A stretch of 64,000 nt of DNA from Actinomadura chibensis NBRC 106107 (GTDB taxonomy: Bacteria; Actinomycetota; Actinomycetes; Streptosporangiales; Streptosporangiaceae). Positions within the stretch are counted from its first letter, which is position 1; the number at the start of each line of letters is the position of its first letter. The notes below the pieces were generated by a model. That model was not told the origin of the DNA, searched no databases, and worked only from the letters and a program-made list of their open reading frames with translations. A program made the position numbers and the translations under genes. The stretch covers positions 1-64,000 of the forward strand of contig NZ_BCQP01000047.1 of NCBI RefSeq assembly GCF_001552135.1. Reading direction: 5' to 3'. Below, piece by piece: positions 1 through 8,691 of the stretch.

Positions 1-535
1 TGGCCGAGCATGCGGCTGACCCACCTCGGGCAGGTGCCGACGACTAGGTCCGGACGTCTCGGCCGAGCATGGACCGGCCCACACGCGGTAACGGCGGTGG
101 CCTCGGCGGCGGTGGCTGAGCGGGTGGTGGCTGAGCGGGTGGTGGTGTCGGGGGCTGGGGACTGGAGGTTTTCCGGCAGGTGGGAAGGGCGCCCGGCCTT
201 CGAGGGGTCGGCGGGGCGCGGGCCGGGCCGGTGGGCCCTGAGGGGGGAAGTGGGGGGAGGTGTTTCTCCGGGGAGCGGGGGCGTGGCCGGCAGTGGTTCG
301 GCTGCCGGTCGGCGCCCCCGCACCGTCGGGGTTCTGCGGCCTGGTCAGATCCAGGAAACGCCGCGCATGGTGTATCCCCCTCAGGATGTGCCGGGGACCG
401 CGACTCCGCGGTCCCTGATGCGGGGCGACCTCGGCGGTCACCCGCATGTGCGTTCCCGAACGTACCTGTTTCACGCCCCTTCCGCACACGTTGCAACTAT
501 CGTGTTACACAACGTGATGCGCGTAAGGGGGAAGG
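1..535. other. Left-edge intergenic region with short repeats
   Basis: I find no convincing gene here. One frame stays open through to ettA, but it lacks a plausible start, homologous motifs or a ribosome binding site. Visible structure: an 11-bp direct repeat GGCCGAGCATG at 2-12 and 61-71, a hairpin CACCT/AGGTG at about 22-36, and two perfect tandem 15-bp units GGTGGCTGAGCGGGT at 111-125 and 126-140. The last 60 bases are less GC-rich and probably hold the promoter of the diguanylate cyclase gene at 536; I could not fix a -35/-10 pair. Confidence 0.5.
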
Positions 536-1825
536 ATGACGGCAGTGCAGTCGTCCGCCGAGGACCGTGGTGGGGAGCTGGCCCGCAGGCCCAGGCGCCG
601 GGCGCTTCTGGGGCGTCCGCCCCTGCTCCTGGTCTACGTTCCGGTGGTCGTCGCCGTCCATCTGGGGCTGATCGCCGGGGGGCTGGTCGAGACGCCGTTC
701 CGGATCGGCGACGTGACGACGTTCGCGGCCCTCCTCGCGTGCAGCGCGGTGTGCATCGAGGCGTCCCGGCGGCTCGGCATGCCCGCCGGGGTCGCGCGCG
801 ACCTGCTGTCGGCGTGGTGGCTGCCGGTGGCGCTGCTGCTCCCGCCGGTGTACTCGCTGCTGCTGCCGGTGCCGCTCCAGGCGCTGCTGCAGTTCCGGGT
901 GCGGCGGACGCTGATCTACCGGCGGGTGCTGGTCGCGGCGGCGTACGGGATCGCCGGGGCGGGGGCGTCCGGCGTGTTCCACCTGGTGGTGCCGGAGCCG
1001 TTAGAGGGGGCGCGCGACTGGGTCGTCGACGGGTATCCGGGCATCCCGGCGGCGGTCGGGTGCGCCGCGCTGTTCACCGTGGTGAACACCGCGATCGTCG
1101 CGATCGCCGCGCACGCGGCCAACCCGGAGAGCCGCTGGCGCGACGTCCTCTGGACGCGCGAGATCCTCCTGCTGGACGTGGTCGAGCTGTGCGTCGGCAT
1201 CCTCGTCGCGATCACGAGCGCGCTGTCGCTCGGCCTGCTCCTCCTCGCGCTGCCCCCGGTCGTCCTGCTGCAGCGGAGCCTGATGCACCAGCAGCTCCAG
1301 GCCGCCGCCCGGACCGACGCCAAGACCGGCCTGCTCAACGCCTCGGCGTGGCAGCGCGAGGCCGACACCGAGCTGTCCCGCGCCCAGCGCACCCACGACG
1401 CCGTCGCCCTCCTGCTGATCGACATCGACCACTTCAAGCGCGTCAACGACACCCACGGCCACCTCATGGGCGACCAAGTGCTCGTCGGGGTGGCGAGCAC
1501 GCTCTGCCACCAGCTCCGCGACTACGACGTCGTCGGGAGGTTCGGCGGCGAGGAGTTCGTGGTCCTCCTCCCCGGCGCCGACACCGTGGAGGCGTGCCGG
1601 GTGGCCGAGCGGCTCCGCGGCCGGGTGCGGCGCCTCGCCGTCCCGGCGGAGGAGGGCACGGTGACGGTCACGGTGTCCGTCGGCGTCGCGCTGTTCCGCA
1701 CCCACGGCGAAGACCTGCTGGAGCTGATGGCCGCCGCCGACCTGGCGCTGTACCGTGCCAAGTCGTCCGGCCGCGACCGCGTGTGCCTCCCCGCCCTCGA
1801 CGGCCCCCCGGCCCCCACCGCCTAA
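536..1825 (+). CDS. Membrane-anchored diguanylate cyclase (GGDEF)
   Basis: Makes the second messenger cyclic di-GMP from two GTP at the membrane. The 429-aa product has a hydrophobic N-terminal half (about six membrane segments, residues 25-250) and a C-terminal GGDEF domain. The active-site loop is GGEEF (residues 337-341), a functional variant of GGDEF. Exactly five residues upstream lies RDYD (328-331), fitting the RxxD inhibitory site, so product feedback inhibition is likely. No EAL domain follows. The ATG is preceded by a GGGGGAAGG ribosome binding site. The membrane part is not a PAS or GAF domain that I recognise, so the input signal is unknown. The next gene, ettA, starts 50 bases downstream with its own likely promoter. 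Confidence 0.9.
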   Translation: MTAVQSSAEDRGGELARRPRRRALLGRPPLLLVYVPVVVAVHLGLIAGGLVETPFRIGDVTTFAALLACSAVCIEASRRLGMPAGVARDLLSAWWLPVALLLPPVYSLLLPVPLQALLQFRVRRTLIYRRVLVAAAYGIAGAGASGVFHLVVPEPLEGARDWVVDGYPGIPAAVGCAALFTVVNTAIVAIAAHAANPESRWRDVLWTREILLLDVVELCVGILVAITSALSLGLLLLALPPVVLLQRSLMHQQLQAAARTDAKTGLLNASAWQREADTELSRAQRTHDAVALLLIDIDHFKRVNDTHGHLMGDQVLVGVASTLCHQLRDYDVVGRFGGEEFVVLLPGADTVEACRVAERLRGRVRRLAVPAEEGTVTVTVSVGVALFRTHGEDLLELMAAADLALYRAKSSGRDRVCLPALDGPPAPTA

Positions 1826-1862
1826 CCTCCCGCGACGCGACGAAGCGGTGCCCGCGACCCTC

Positions 1863-1868
1863 TAGGCT
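1863..1868 (+). promoter_or_regulatory. Likely leaderless -10 element of ettA
   Basis: TAGGCT lies 7 bases before the ettA ATG and no Shine-Dalgarno sequence is present, so the transcript probably begins at or next to the start codon. I see no good -35 element. Inference from spacing only. Confidence 0.45.
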
Positions 1869-1875
1869 TGACGAT

Positions 1876-3540
1876 ATGGCCGAGTACATCTACACGATGC
1901 AGCGTGTGCGCAAGGCACATGGCGACAAGGTCGTCCTCGACGACGTCACCCTGCACTTCCTCCCCGGCGCGAAGATCGGCGTCCTGGGACCGAACGGCAC
2001 CGGTAAGTCGACGCTGCTCCGCATGATGGCCGGTCTGGAGCAGCCGTCCAACGGCGACGCGCGCCTCATGCCCGGGTACACGGTCGGCATGCTCCAGCAG
2101 GAGCCCCCGCTGAACGAGGAGAAGACCGTCCTCGGGAACGTGCAGGAGGGCGTCGCCGAGACCAAGGCGATGATCGACCGCTTCAACGAGATCGCCGAGA
2201 AGATGGCGACGGACTACTCCGACGAGCTCATGGAGGAGATGGGCAAGCTCCAGGAGCAGCTCGACCACCGCAACGCGTGGGACCTCGACAGCCAGCTCGA
2301 ACAGGCCATGGACGCGCTCCGCTGCCCGCCCGGCGACGCCGACGTGACCAAGCTGTCGGGCGGTGAGCGCCGCCGCGTCGCGCTGTGCAAACTCCTCCTC
2401 GAAGCGCCCGACCTGCTTCTGCTGGACGAGCCCACCAACCACCTCGACGCCGAGAGCGTCCAGTGGCTGGAGCAGTTCCTCGCCAAGTACGAGGGCACCG
2501 TCCTGGCCGTCACCCACGACCGCTACTTCCTCGACAACGTCGCCACGTGGATCCTGGAGCTCGACCGGGGCCGCTGCTACCCGTACGAGGGCAACTACTC
2601 CACCTACCTGGAGAAGAAGGCCGACCGCCTCAAGGTCGAGGGCAACAAGGACGCCAAGCGCAAGAAGCGCCTCCAGGACGAGCTGGAGTGGGTCCGGTCC
2701 AACCCCAAGGCCCGCCAGACGAAGAGCAAGGCCCGCCTGGAGCGGTACGAGGAGATGGCCGCCGAGGCCGCCAAGACCCGCAAGCTCGACTTCGAGGAGA
2801 TCCAGATCCCGCCGGGCCCCCGCCTCGGCAACACGGTGATCGTCGCGGACAAGCTGACGAAGGGCTTCGAGGACCGCGTCCTCATGGACGACCTGTCCTT
2901 CAACCTCCCGCCGAACGGCATCGTCGGCGTCATCGGCCCGAACGGCGTCGGCAAGACCACGCTGTTCCGGATGATCGTCGGCGAGGAGCGGCCGGACGCG
3001 GGCGAACTGCGGCTCGGCGAGACCGTCAAGGTCTCCTACGTCGACCAGGGCCGCGGCGGCATCGACCCCAAGAAGACGGTCTGGCAGGTCGTGTCGGACG
3101 GTCTCGACCACATCAACGTGGGCCAGGTCGAGATGCCGTCCCGCGCCTACGTCGCCGCGTTCGGGTTCAAGGGCCCCGACCAGCAGAAGCCGTCCGGCGT
3201 CCTGTCCGGCGGGGAGCGCAACCGGCTCAACCTGGCGCTCACCCTCAAGCTGGGCGGCAACGTCCTGCTGCTGGACGAGCCGACCAACGACCTCGACACC
3301 GAGACCCTGTCCAGCCTGGAGAACGCCCTCCTGGAGTTCCCCGGCTGCGCCGTGATCACCTCGCACGACCGGTGGTTCCTCGACCGCATCGCGACGCACA
3401 TCCTCGCGTGGGAAGAGGGCTCGAACTGGTTCTGGTTCGAGGGCAACTTCGCCGACTACGAGAAGAACAAGATCGAGCGCCTCGGCGCCGACGCGGCCCG
3501 TCCGCACCGCGTGACGCACCGCAAGCTCACCCGCGACTGA
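1876..3540 (+). CDS. ettA: Energy-dependent translational throttle protein EttA (ABC-F)
   Basis: An ABC-F ATPase that binds the ribosomal E site and gates entry into elongation according to ADP/ATP. The 554-aa length is essentially that of E. coli EttA (555). Two nucleotide-binding domains are visible: Walker A GPNGTGKST and GPNGVGKTT, signatures LSGGERRR and LSGGERNR, Walker B LLLLDEPTNHLD and VLLLDEPTNDLD. The charged helical linker between them (about residues 240-320) and the arm insertion in domain 1 are typical. There are no membrane segments. The start codon is ATG at 1876 although the frame is open much further upstream; nothing upstream resembles the family. A strong terminator-like hairpin follows at 3549-3579. 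Confidence 0.95.
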   Translation: MAEYIYTMQRVRKAHGDKVVLDDVTLHFLPGAKIGVLGPNGTGKSTLLRMMAGLEQPSNGDARLMPGYTVGMLQQEPPLNEEKTVLGNVQEGVAETKAMIDRFNEIAEKMATDYSDELMEEMGKLQEQLDHRNAWDLDSQLEQAMDALRCPPGDADVTKLSGGERRRVALCKLLLEAPDLLLLDEPTNHLDAESVQWLEQFLAKYEGTVLAVTHDRYFLDNVATWILELDRGRCYPYEGNYSTYLEKKADRLKVEGNKDAKRKKRLQDELEWVRSNPKARQTKSKARLERYEEMAAEAAKTRKLDFEEIQIPPGPRLGNTVIVADKLTKGFEDRVLMDDLSFNLPPNGIVGVIGPNGVGKTTLFRMIVGEERPDAGELRLGETVKVSYVDQGRGGIDPKKTVWQVVSDGLDHINVGQVEMPSRAYVAAFGFKGPDQQKPSGVLSGGERNRLNLALTLKLGGNVLLLDEPTNDLDTETLSSLENALLEFPGCAVITSHDRWFLDRIATHILAWEEGSNWFWFEGNFADYEKNKIERLGADAARPHRVTHRKLTRD

Positions 3541-3548
3541 TCCGCCCG

Positions 3549-3579
3549 CCCCGCGGGCGCGCCGGGCGCGCCCGCGGGG
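3549..3579 (+). terminator. Terminator-like hairpin after ettA
   Basis: A perfect 14-bp stem (CCCCGCGGGCGCGC paired with its complement) closes a 3-base loop, starting 8 bases after the ettA stop codon. No U-tract follows, which is usual in high-GC actinobacteria. Confidence 0.75.
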
Positions 3580-3639
3580 ACGGAACCTACTGCGGGTAAC
3601 ATCGGGCCGAACCGGTTTCCCGTACCCCCAGGCGAGGAC

Positions 3640-4077
3640 ATGCAGCAGACCGACCTGCCCGAGGCCGAGTACCGGCACGTCTACGAGTTCCACATCCGGT
3701 TCGGCGACATCGACTCCCAGGGCCACGTGAACAACGTCAAGTTCCTCGGCTACCTGGAGGACGCCCGGCTGGAGATGTTCCACGGCGACCCGGTGCGCAA
3801 GGGGGAGCAGCCGGTCCGCGGCATGGTCATCTCGCGGCACGAGATCGACTACCGGCTGCCGCTGCTGCCGACCGTCTACCCGATCCGGGTCGAGTCGTGG
3901 GTGACCGAGGCCCGCGCCGCGTCGTTCAAGCTGGCCTACGAGGTGCGGGACGACGACAACGTCTACGCCGAGGCGACGTCCACCCTCGTCGCGTTCGACC
4001 CGGAGACGAACCGGCTGCGCCGCTTCACCCCGGCGGAGCGGGAGTTCATCGGGCGCTACCTGGCGCCGGGCGCATGA
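3640..4077 (+). CDS. Acyl-CoA thioesterase, 4HBT/YbgC-FcbC hot-dog family
   Basis: Predicted to hydrolyse an acyl-CoA thioester in the cytoplasm. The 145-aa length is that of a single hot-dog domain. Residues 20-32 carry the family pattern RFGDID-x-x-GHVNN, in which the Asp at about 23-25 and the following GHVNN loop form the active site of 4-hydroxybenzoyl-CoA thioesterase relatives. The substrate cannot be told from sequence. The gene overlaps the next one by four bases (ATGA), so the two are probably translationally coupled and made together. The start at 3640 is the first ATG after a possible promoter region and aligns with the normal family N-terminus. Confidence 0.85.
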   Translation: MQQTDLPEAEYRHVYEFHIRFGDIDSQGHVNNVKFLGYLEDARLEMFHGDPVRKGEQPVRGMVISRHEIDYRLPLLPTVYPIRVESWVTEARAASFKLAYEVRDDDNVYAEATSTLVAFDPETNRLRRFTPAEREFIGRYLAPGA

Positions 4078-4667
4078 CCGCGCTGGCGGGGACGCCGCCC
4101 CGGCTCGGCCGCGTCCGGTCGGAGGTGCGGCTCCGCGTCGTCCAGATGGCGGACGCCGAGGCGCTCGCCGCGCTGTACGCGGAGAACCGCGACTACCTGC
4201 GCCCCTGGGAGCCGGTCCGGGGCGACGCGTACTTCACCGTCGACGGCCAGCGCGACAACCTCCAGCACCTGGTCGAGGCGTACGCGACGGGCGAGATGTG
4301 GCCCGGCGTGATCCTGCTGGAGGGCGAGATCGCCGGACGGATCACGCTCAACAACGTCCTGCGCGGCCCCCTGCAGAGCTGCTTCCTCGGCTACTGGGTG
4401 GCGCGCGCGCACGCCGGACGCGGCGTCGCGACCGAGGCGGTGCGCCTCGCCCTGGACGTCGCCTTCGGCGACCTCCGGCTCCACCGCGTCGAGGCGTTCA
4501 CGAGGGTCGACAACCACGCGTCGCAGCGCGTCCTGGAACGGAACGGCTTCACCGTCGTGGGCACGGCCCGCCGCCACATCCACCTGGACGGCCGCTGGCA
4601 CGACGAACGCTTCTACGAACGCCTGGCCCCCTGGGACGACGGCATAACCCCCACCCCACCCACCTAA
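4074..4667 (+). CDS. GNAT N-acetyltransferase, RimJ/RimL type
   Basis: A 197-aa acetyl-CoA-dependent N-acetyltransferase. The N-terminal half has the RimJ-like segment with ENRDYLRPWEP (about residues 37-47). The acetyl-CoA pyrophosphate loop is seen in HAGRGVATEA, followed by LHRVEAFTRVDNHASQRVLE and RNGF, all typical of the ribosomal-protein alanine acetyltransferase branch. The true target (an N-terminal amine, a small amine or an antibiotic) is open. The ATG overlaps the stop of the thioesterase gene, pointing to coupled translation. Downstream lies a gene-free repeat region. Confidence 0.88.
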   Translation: MTALAGTPPRLGRVRSEVRLRVVQMADAEALAALYAENRDYLRPWEPVRGDAYFTVDGQRDNLQHLVEAYATGEMWPGVILLEGEIAGRITLNNVLRGPLQSCFLGYWVARAHAGRGVATEAVRLALDVAFGDLRLHRVEAFTRVDNHASQRVLERNGFTVVGTARRHIHLDGRWHDERFYERLAPWDDGITPTPPT

Positions 4668-4727
4668 CCGCCCCACGACCACCCCACCACCCAGCACCAC
4701 CACCCCACCCCCGCTCGCCGCCTGCTT

Positions 4728-5007
4728 GTGCGCCGTCCGCTTGTGCGCCGTCCGCCTGTGCCGTCCGCCCGTGTGCTGTTCGCCTGTGCGCTGTTCGCCC
4801 GTGTGCTGTTCGCCTGTTCGCCTGTTCGCCTGTGTTGTCCCCCCGCGCTTTTCGCCTGTGCGCTGGCCATCCGTGTGCTGTCTGACCGCGTGCTCTCCGC
4901 CCGGTGTACGTCCGCCCGTGGGCTGTTCGGTCGTCTGCAGTTGGGTCGTGTGCAGTTTGGTCGTGCGGTGTTCGCCCGTGCGGTGTTCGGTCGTGTGCTG
5001 TTCGGTT
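4728..5007. repeat. Degenerate 15-bp tandem repeat array
   Basis: About 18 diverged copies of a 15-bp unit close to GTGTGCTGTTCGCCT fill most of the 4668-5187 gap. Clear units start at 4728, 4743, 4771, 4786, 4801 and 4993; one unit is 13 bp and part of the array is cut to 8-bp steps. Because 15 is a multiple of three, every frame reads as pentads; on the minus strand they run like ANSTR or RTAHG. No start codon with a ribosome binding site or stable length makes this a convincing gene. Bases 5090-5187 probably hold the promoter of the peptidase gene. Confidence 0.75.
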
Positions 5008-5187
5008 GGGCGGGTTCGGTTTGGCGGCGCTCCGCGTTCGGGTGGGCGCTGGGTGCTGTGGGCGGGTGGGGCGTGACAACTGACCTGTCACGGATAGGTA
5101 ACAAGCGCAACAGCAATCCGTTTTCGGCACCCTTCTCCCTCTAAGGTCGCGACGCGAATGTGGAGAACCCACGCGAAAGGGGCACTA

Positions 5188-6618
5188 ATGCGGCGCGTCT
5201 CACGAGGAGCGATGGCACTGCTGCTCGCCGCCGGAATGACCGGGGCGGGCGTCACGGCGGCGCAGGCGGGCACCACGCAGGCGAGCCCGGCCCAGCGGGG
5301 AACGGCCCAGGCCGTCGACATCCTTGATCAGCTCAAGGCGATTCCCGGAATGCAGGTGACGGAGAAGACCTCGTCACTGCCCGGCTACCGTTGGTTCTGG
5401 CTCGAATACCGGCAGCCCGTGGACCACCGGAAGCCGCGCGGGCAATGGTTCGAGCAGCGCATCATGCTGCAGCACAAGGCGTCCGACCGGCCGATGGTGC
5501 TCTACACCAGCGGTTACAACACGCCGGAGACGATGTTCACGGCCGAGCCGACCGCGCTCGTCGACGGGAACCAGATCTCCGTGGAGTACCGGTACTTCAC
5601 GCCGTCCCGTCCCGAGCCCGCGGACTGGTCGAAGGACGACATCTGGCAGGCCGCCACCGACGAGCACCGCCTCATCGGCGCGCTGAAGAGGATTTACAAG
5701 GGCAAGTGGATTTCGACGGGCGCCAGCAAGGGCGGCATGACCGCCGTCTACCACAAGCGCTTCTACCCGCGTGACGTGGACGGAAGCGTCGTGTACGTGG
5801 CCCCCAACGACGTGAACAACAACGACGACCACGCCTACGACGACTTCTTCAAGAAGGTCGGCACCGACCCGCAATGCCGCGCCCATGTCAAGGCGCTCGC
5901 CCGCGAGTTCCTGAAGCGCCGTCCCGCCATGCTCAAGCGCTTCAAGGCCGCCGCCGACGAGGGCGGCTGGACGTTCAACATCCTGCGCACGCAAGATCGC
6001 GCGTTCGAGAACTCGGTAATGGACTACGAGTGGGCGTTCTGGCAGTACAGCCTGCAGTCCGACTGCGCGTCGCTGCCCGCGGTGAACGCGTCCGACGACG
6101 ACATCTACCAGACGCTCGACACCATTTCCGGGCTCTCTTTCTACAGCGACCAGGGACTCCAGCCCTACATTCCGTACTACTACCAGGCGGGCACCCAGCT
6201 CGGCTGGCCCACGCCGCAGTTCAAGAACCTGCGCCCGCTGCTGCGCTACGAGAGCAGCTACCAGCCGCGCACGTACGTCCCGCGTGACATTCCGATGCGG
6301 TTCGACGGCGGAAAGGCGATGCGCGACATCGACCGCTGGGTGCGCGGAAACGCCAACCACATGCTGTTCCTCTACGGCTCGAACGACCCGTGGGGCTCCG
6401 AGCCGTTCCGCCTCGGGCACGGCAGCCGCGACTCGGCCGTCTACGTCGCGCCCGGCATGAACCACAGCGCCCGCCTGATCGACAAGCTCACCGCGGACCA
6501 GAAGGCGAAGGCCATCGCCTCCCTCAAGCGCTGGGCCGGTGTCGAGGCGGGCACGCAGTCGCTGAAGGCCGCCCCGGCGGCCGACGACCCGCTGCAGCTC
6601 CAGCGCCCGCCGCTGTAG
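5188..6618 (+). CDS. Secreted tripeptidyl aminopeptidase (peptidase family S37-like)
   Basis: An exported serine peptidase expected to release tri- or tetrapeptides from protein N-termini, as the Streptomyces enzymes of this family do. The 476-aa product starts with a signal peptide (MRR, then a hydrophobic stretch, likely cleaved after AQA at residue 27). The nucleophile sits in GASKGG (Ser180), the S37 version of the GxSxG elbow; Asp400 (in NDPWG) and His426 (in NHSAR) are good candidates for the rest of the triad. The ATG at 5188 is preferred over an in-frame ATG at 5158 because GAAAGGGG lies just upstream and the signal peptide then starts correctly. Isoleucine codons ATT are commoner here than in neighbouring genes. 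A strong hairpin follows. Confidence 0.85.
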   Translation: MRRVSRGAMALLLAAGMTGAGVTAAQAGTTQASPAQRGTAQAVDILDQLKAIPGMQVTEKTSSLPGYRWFWLEYRQPVDHRKPRGQWFEQRIMLQHKASDRPMVLYTSGYNTPETMFTAEPTALVDGNQISVEYRYFTPSRPEPADWSKDDIWQAATDEHRLIGALKRIYKGKWISTGASKGGMTAVYHKRFYPRDVDGSVVYVAPNDVNNNDDHAYDDFFKKVGTDPQCRAHVKALAREFLKRRPAMLKRFKAAADEGGWTFNILRTQDRAFENSVMDYEWAFWQYSLQSDCASLPAVNASDDDIYQTLDTISGLSFYSDQGLQPYIPYYYQAGTQLGWPTPQFKNLRPLLRYESSYQPRTYVPRDIPMRFDGGKAMRDIDRWVRGNANHMLFLYGSNDPWGSEPFRLGHGSRDSAVYVAPGMNHSARLIDKLTADQKAKAIASLKRWAGVEAGTQSLKAAPAADDPLQLQRPPL

Positions 6619-6645
6619 CCCCGGAAGGCCGGTAGCGGAACCCGC

Positions 6646-6692
6646 GGTGTGCCCGGCCCGTGCGTTGACCCCTGGCACGGGCCCGGCACACC
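6646..6692 (+). terminator. Terminator-like hairpin after the S37 peptidase
   Basis: Arms 6646-6663 and 6675-6692 pair over 18 bp with a single mismatch around an 11-base loop, beginning 27 bases after the stop codon. Confidence 0.75.
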
Positions 6693-6751
6693 GTGCCGCT
6701 TTCTCGGCCGCCTCAGCAGCAGGCACAGGCGAGCCGGAGCGCGGCGGCCCA

Positions 6752-7012
6752 GTGCAAGTCGAAGCCCGTCCGCGTGGAGGCTAGAGCGCGTCCGCCTGAG
6801 CCGGAGCCCGTTCATGTGGGAGCCGGAGCGGCGTCCGGTGGAAGCCGAAGCGCGTGCGCGTGGAGGCCGGAGGGCGTCCGGGCGGGAGCCGGAGCGCGTT
6901 CGCGTGTGAGCTGAATAGCGTCCGCGTAGAGGCCGGAGGGCGTCCGCGTGGGGGCCCGAGGGCGTGCGCGGGCTAGCGGCGGCTTCGCGTGTGGGCGGAA
7001 GCCCGCGTCCGC
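6752..7012. repeat. Degenerate 22-bp tandem repeat array
   Basis: About eleven units close to a 22-bp consensus (GTGGAGGCCGGAGCGCG followed by TCCGC) occupy the gap between the S37 peptidase terminator and the globin gene. Units begin at 6752, 6774, 6796 (20 bp), 6816, 6838, 6860, 6882, 6904, 6926, 6948, then two irregular ones. The period is not a multiple of three and no frame is kept, so this is not coding. Confidence 0.8.
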
Positions 7013-7024
7013 GTTCGGGTCGGG

Positions 7025-7414
7025 CTAGCGGGCTGACGGGGCGTTGACGAGGCTCTGGGCGGCCATCGTGAAGTAGTTCCAGAGCTGCCGCTCCAGGGGC
7101 TCGGGCAGCTTCAGCTCCTCGACGGCGACCCGCATGTGGCGCAGCCAGGCGTCCCGCTGGGCCTCGTCGATCACGAAGGGGACGTGCCGCATCCGCAGCC
7201 GCGGATGCCCGCGCCGCTGGCTGTAGGTCGACGGTCCGCCCCAGTACTGGATCAGGAACAGCCGGAGCCGCTCCTCGGCGGGGCCGAGGTCTTCCTCGGG
7301 GTAGAGGGCGCGGAGGTCGGGGTCGTCCGCGACGCCCTGGTAGAAGCGGTGCACCAGGCGATGGAAGGTCTCCTCGCCGCCGACCGCCTCATAGAAGGTC
7401 ACCTGTTCAGCCAT
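7025..7414 (-). CDS. glbO: Group II truncated haemoglobin (GlbO type)
   Basis: A 129-aa oxygen-binding haem protein very like Mycobacterium GlbO from end to end. Visible residues: proximal His77 in RMRHVPF, TrpG8 at 90 in DAWLRH, TyrB10 at 25 in RFYQG and TyrCD1 at 38 in ALYPEEDL, which together define the group II haem pocket. In mycobacteria the protein helps respiration and handles reactive oxygen or nitrogen species; the same role is inferred here. The ATG at 7414 is preferred over an upstream in-frame GTG at 7426 because TGGGGAG lies at a good distance before it. It follows the mechanosensitive channel gene on the same strand after 61 bases and may share its transcript. Confidence 0.92.
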   Translation of the reverse strand: MAEQVTFYEAVGGEETFHRLVHRFYQGVADDPDLRALYPEEDLGPAEERLRLFLIQYWGGPSTYSQRRGHPRLRMRHVPFVIDEAQRDAWLRHMRVAVEELKLPEPLERQLWNYFTMAAQSLVNAPSAR

Positions 7415-7475
7415 AGCGCTCCCCACCCTATGCGAGACCCCGCGCGGACCGCGGCCGGGTTCGGATCTTGACCGG

Positions 7476-8471
7476 CTACGGCGCCGGGGTGGCGACCGTC
7501 ACGCCCGCCTCGTCGAACGACCGCTTGACCCGTTCGCGCAGCTCACGCGCCACGTCGCCCTGCCTGCCCGGCGCCGTCTTCAGCACGACGCGGATCACGA
7601 GCGCGTCCCCGGCGAGCGCCTGCACGCCCCACACCGACGGCTCCTCCAGGACGAGGTCGTTCCACGGCCCGTCCGCGGCCATCTCGTCGGCGGTGTTCTG
7701 CAGGATCTCCTTGACCTTCTCGGTGTCCTCGTGGATGTCGACCGGGATGTCGAGGACGGCGCGGCCCCAGTTCTGCGACTCGTTCCCGACCTTCTTGATC
7801 TCGCCGTTCGGGACGTACCAGACGACGCCGTTCACGTCCCGCATCCGCGTGACCCGCAGCGTGACCGCCTCGACCGTGCCTTTGGCGCCGCCCACGTCGA
7901 TGATGTCGCCGACGCCGTACTGGTCTTCGAGCAGCATGAACAGCCCGGCGAGGAAGTCCTTGACGATGTTCTGCGCGCCGAACCCGACGGCGACCCCGAT
8001 GACGCTCGCGCTGGCCAGGATCGGCGCGATGTTGAGGCCGATGGAGCCGAGGATGCTGAACGCCGCCGTCCCCATGATCACGATGGACGCGATCGAGCGC
8101 AGCACCGAGCCGAGCGTCTGCGCCCGCTGCGCCCGCCGCTTGTTGAGCAGGACGGGGTTGCCGTCGAAGACCGTCCGGGAGCGCTCCCGGACCTTCTCCG
8201 CCATCGTCCCCTCGGCCATCTGCATCGTGACCTTGCTGATCATCCGGTGCGCGAGGTTGCGCACGATCAGCGCGATCACGAAAGTCAGGATGATCTTGGA
8301 GAGGGTGCCCAGCGGGGCGTCGAGCCAGTCCGCGTAGAACTTCGTGAACCCGCTGTTGTGCGAGATGTTCCAGACGAGCCTGCACGCGGTGGTCGGCGTC
8401 GAGTCGCCGCACGCTGCCTCAGGGGTGCCGTCCTGCGCCCACGGCAGCATCGGAGCGACGGCGAGTGACAT
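7476..8471 (-). CDS. mscS: MscS-family small-conductance mechanosensitive channel
   Basis: A membrane channel that opens under osmotic down-shock to release solutes. The 331-aa protein has an N-terminal periplasmic/TM stretch, further TM helices at about residues 50-75 and 115-160, and the pore-lining TM3 signature VGFGAQNIVKDFLAG followed by LEDQYGVGD, then the beta domain beginning GTVEAVTLR. The extra N-terminal segment (about 40 residues with a Cys pair) is common in actinobacterial members. The ATG at 8471 is preceded by GGGGAGGG. The globin gene lies downstream on the same strand. Confidence 0.92.
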   Translation of the reverse strand: MSLAVAPMLPWAQDGTPEAACGDSTPTTACRLVWNISHNSGFTKFYADWLDAPLGTLSKIILTFVIALIVRNLAHRMISKVTMQMAEGTMAEKVRERSRTVFDGNPVLLNKRRAQRAQTLGSVLRSIASIVIMGTAAFSILGSIGLNIAPILASASVIGVAVGFGAQNIVKDFLAGLFMLLEDQYGVGDIIDVGGAKGTVEAVTLRVTRMRDVNGVVWYVPNGEIKKVGNESQNWGRAVLDIPVDIHEDTEKVKEILQNTADEMAADGPWNDLVLEEPSVWGVQALAGDALVIRVVLKTAPGRQGDVARELRERVKRSFDEAGVTVATPAP

Positions 8472-8691
8472 ACGAAGGACCCTCCCCGGCCATTGTGGTG
8501 CCTGGACACCGCACCGTGCCCCCGGCGGGTACGAGCCTGATCGTAGGGGACGTATCCGACCGGTTCGTACTTACGTCGGGGATGGTCACGGCTGGCCGGG
8601 GAGGGTTGGTCCGGTGGGCGCGCCCCTGCCGCGCCCGCGACCGCCGCGCTGTCTCCAGCCGCGGGGCGCGGGGCGCGCCCGGTCTCCGGGA

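Noticed and set aside
1..47. C-terminal tail of an upstream gene ending TAG at 45-47
   Set aside because: The short frame (AEHAADPP...) lacks the GC3 bias seen in the real genes, so there is too little evidence.
10..1875. Very long plus-strand frame continuous with ettA
   Set aside because: It overlaps the well-supported GGDEF gene in another frame, is mostly Arg/Pro/Ala-rich shadow sequence, and EttA's normal N-terminus starts at 1876.
4549..5172. Pentapeptide-repeat protein on the minus strand across the 15-bp array
   Set aside because: No ribosome binding site at any start, the frame is broken by 13-bp and 8-bp units, and the pentads lack the A(D/N)Lxx leucine.
4728..7012. CRISPR arrays
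   Set aside because: The repeats are contiguous, with no unique spacers, and the units diverge progressively; no cas genes are present.
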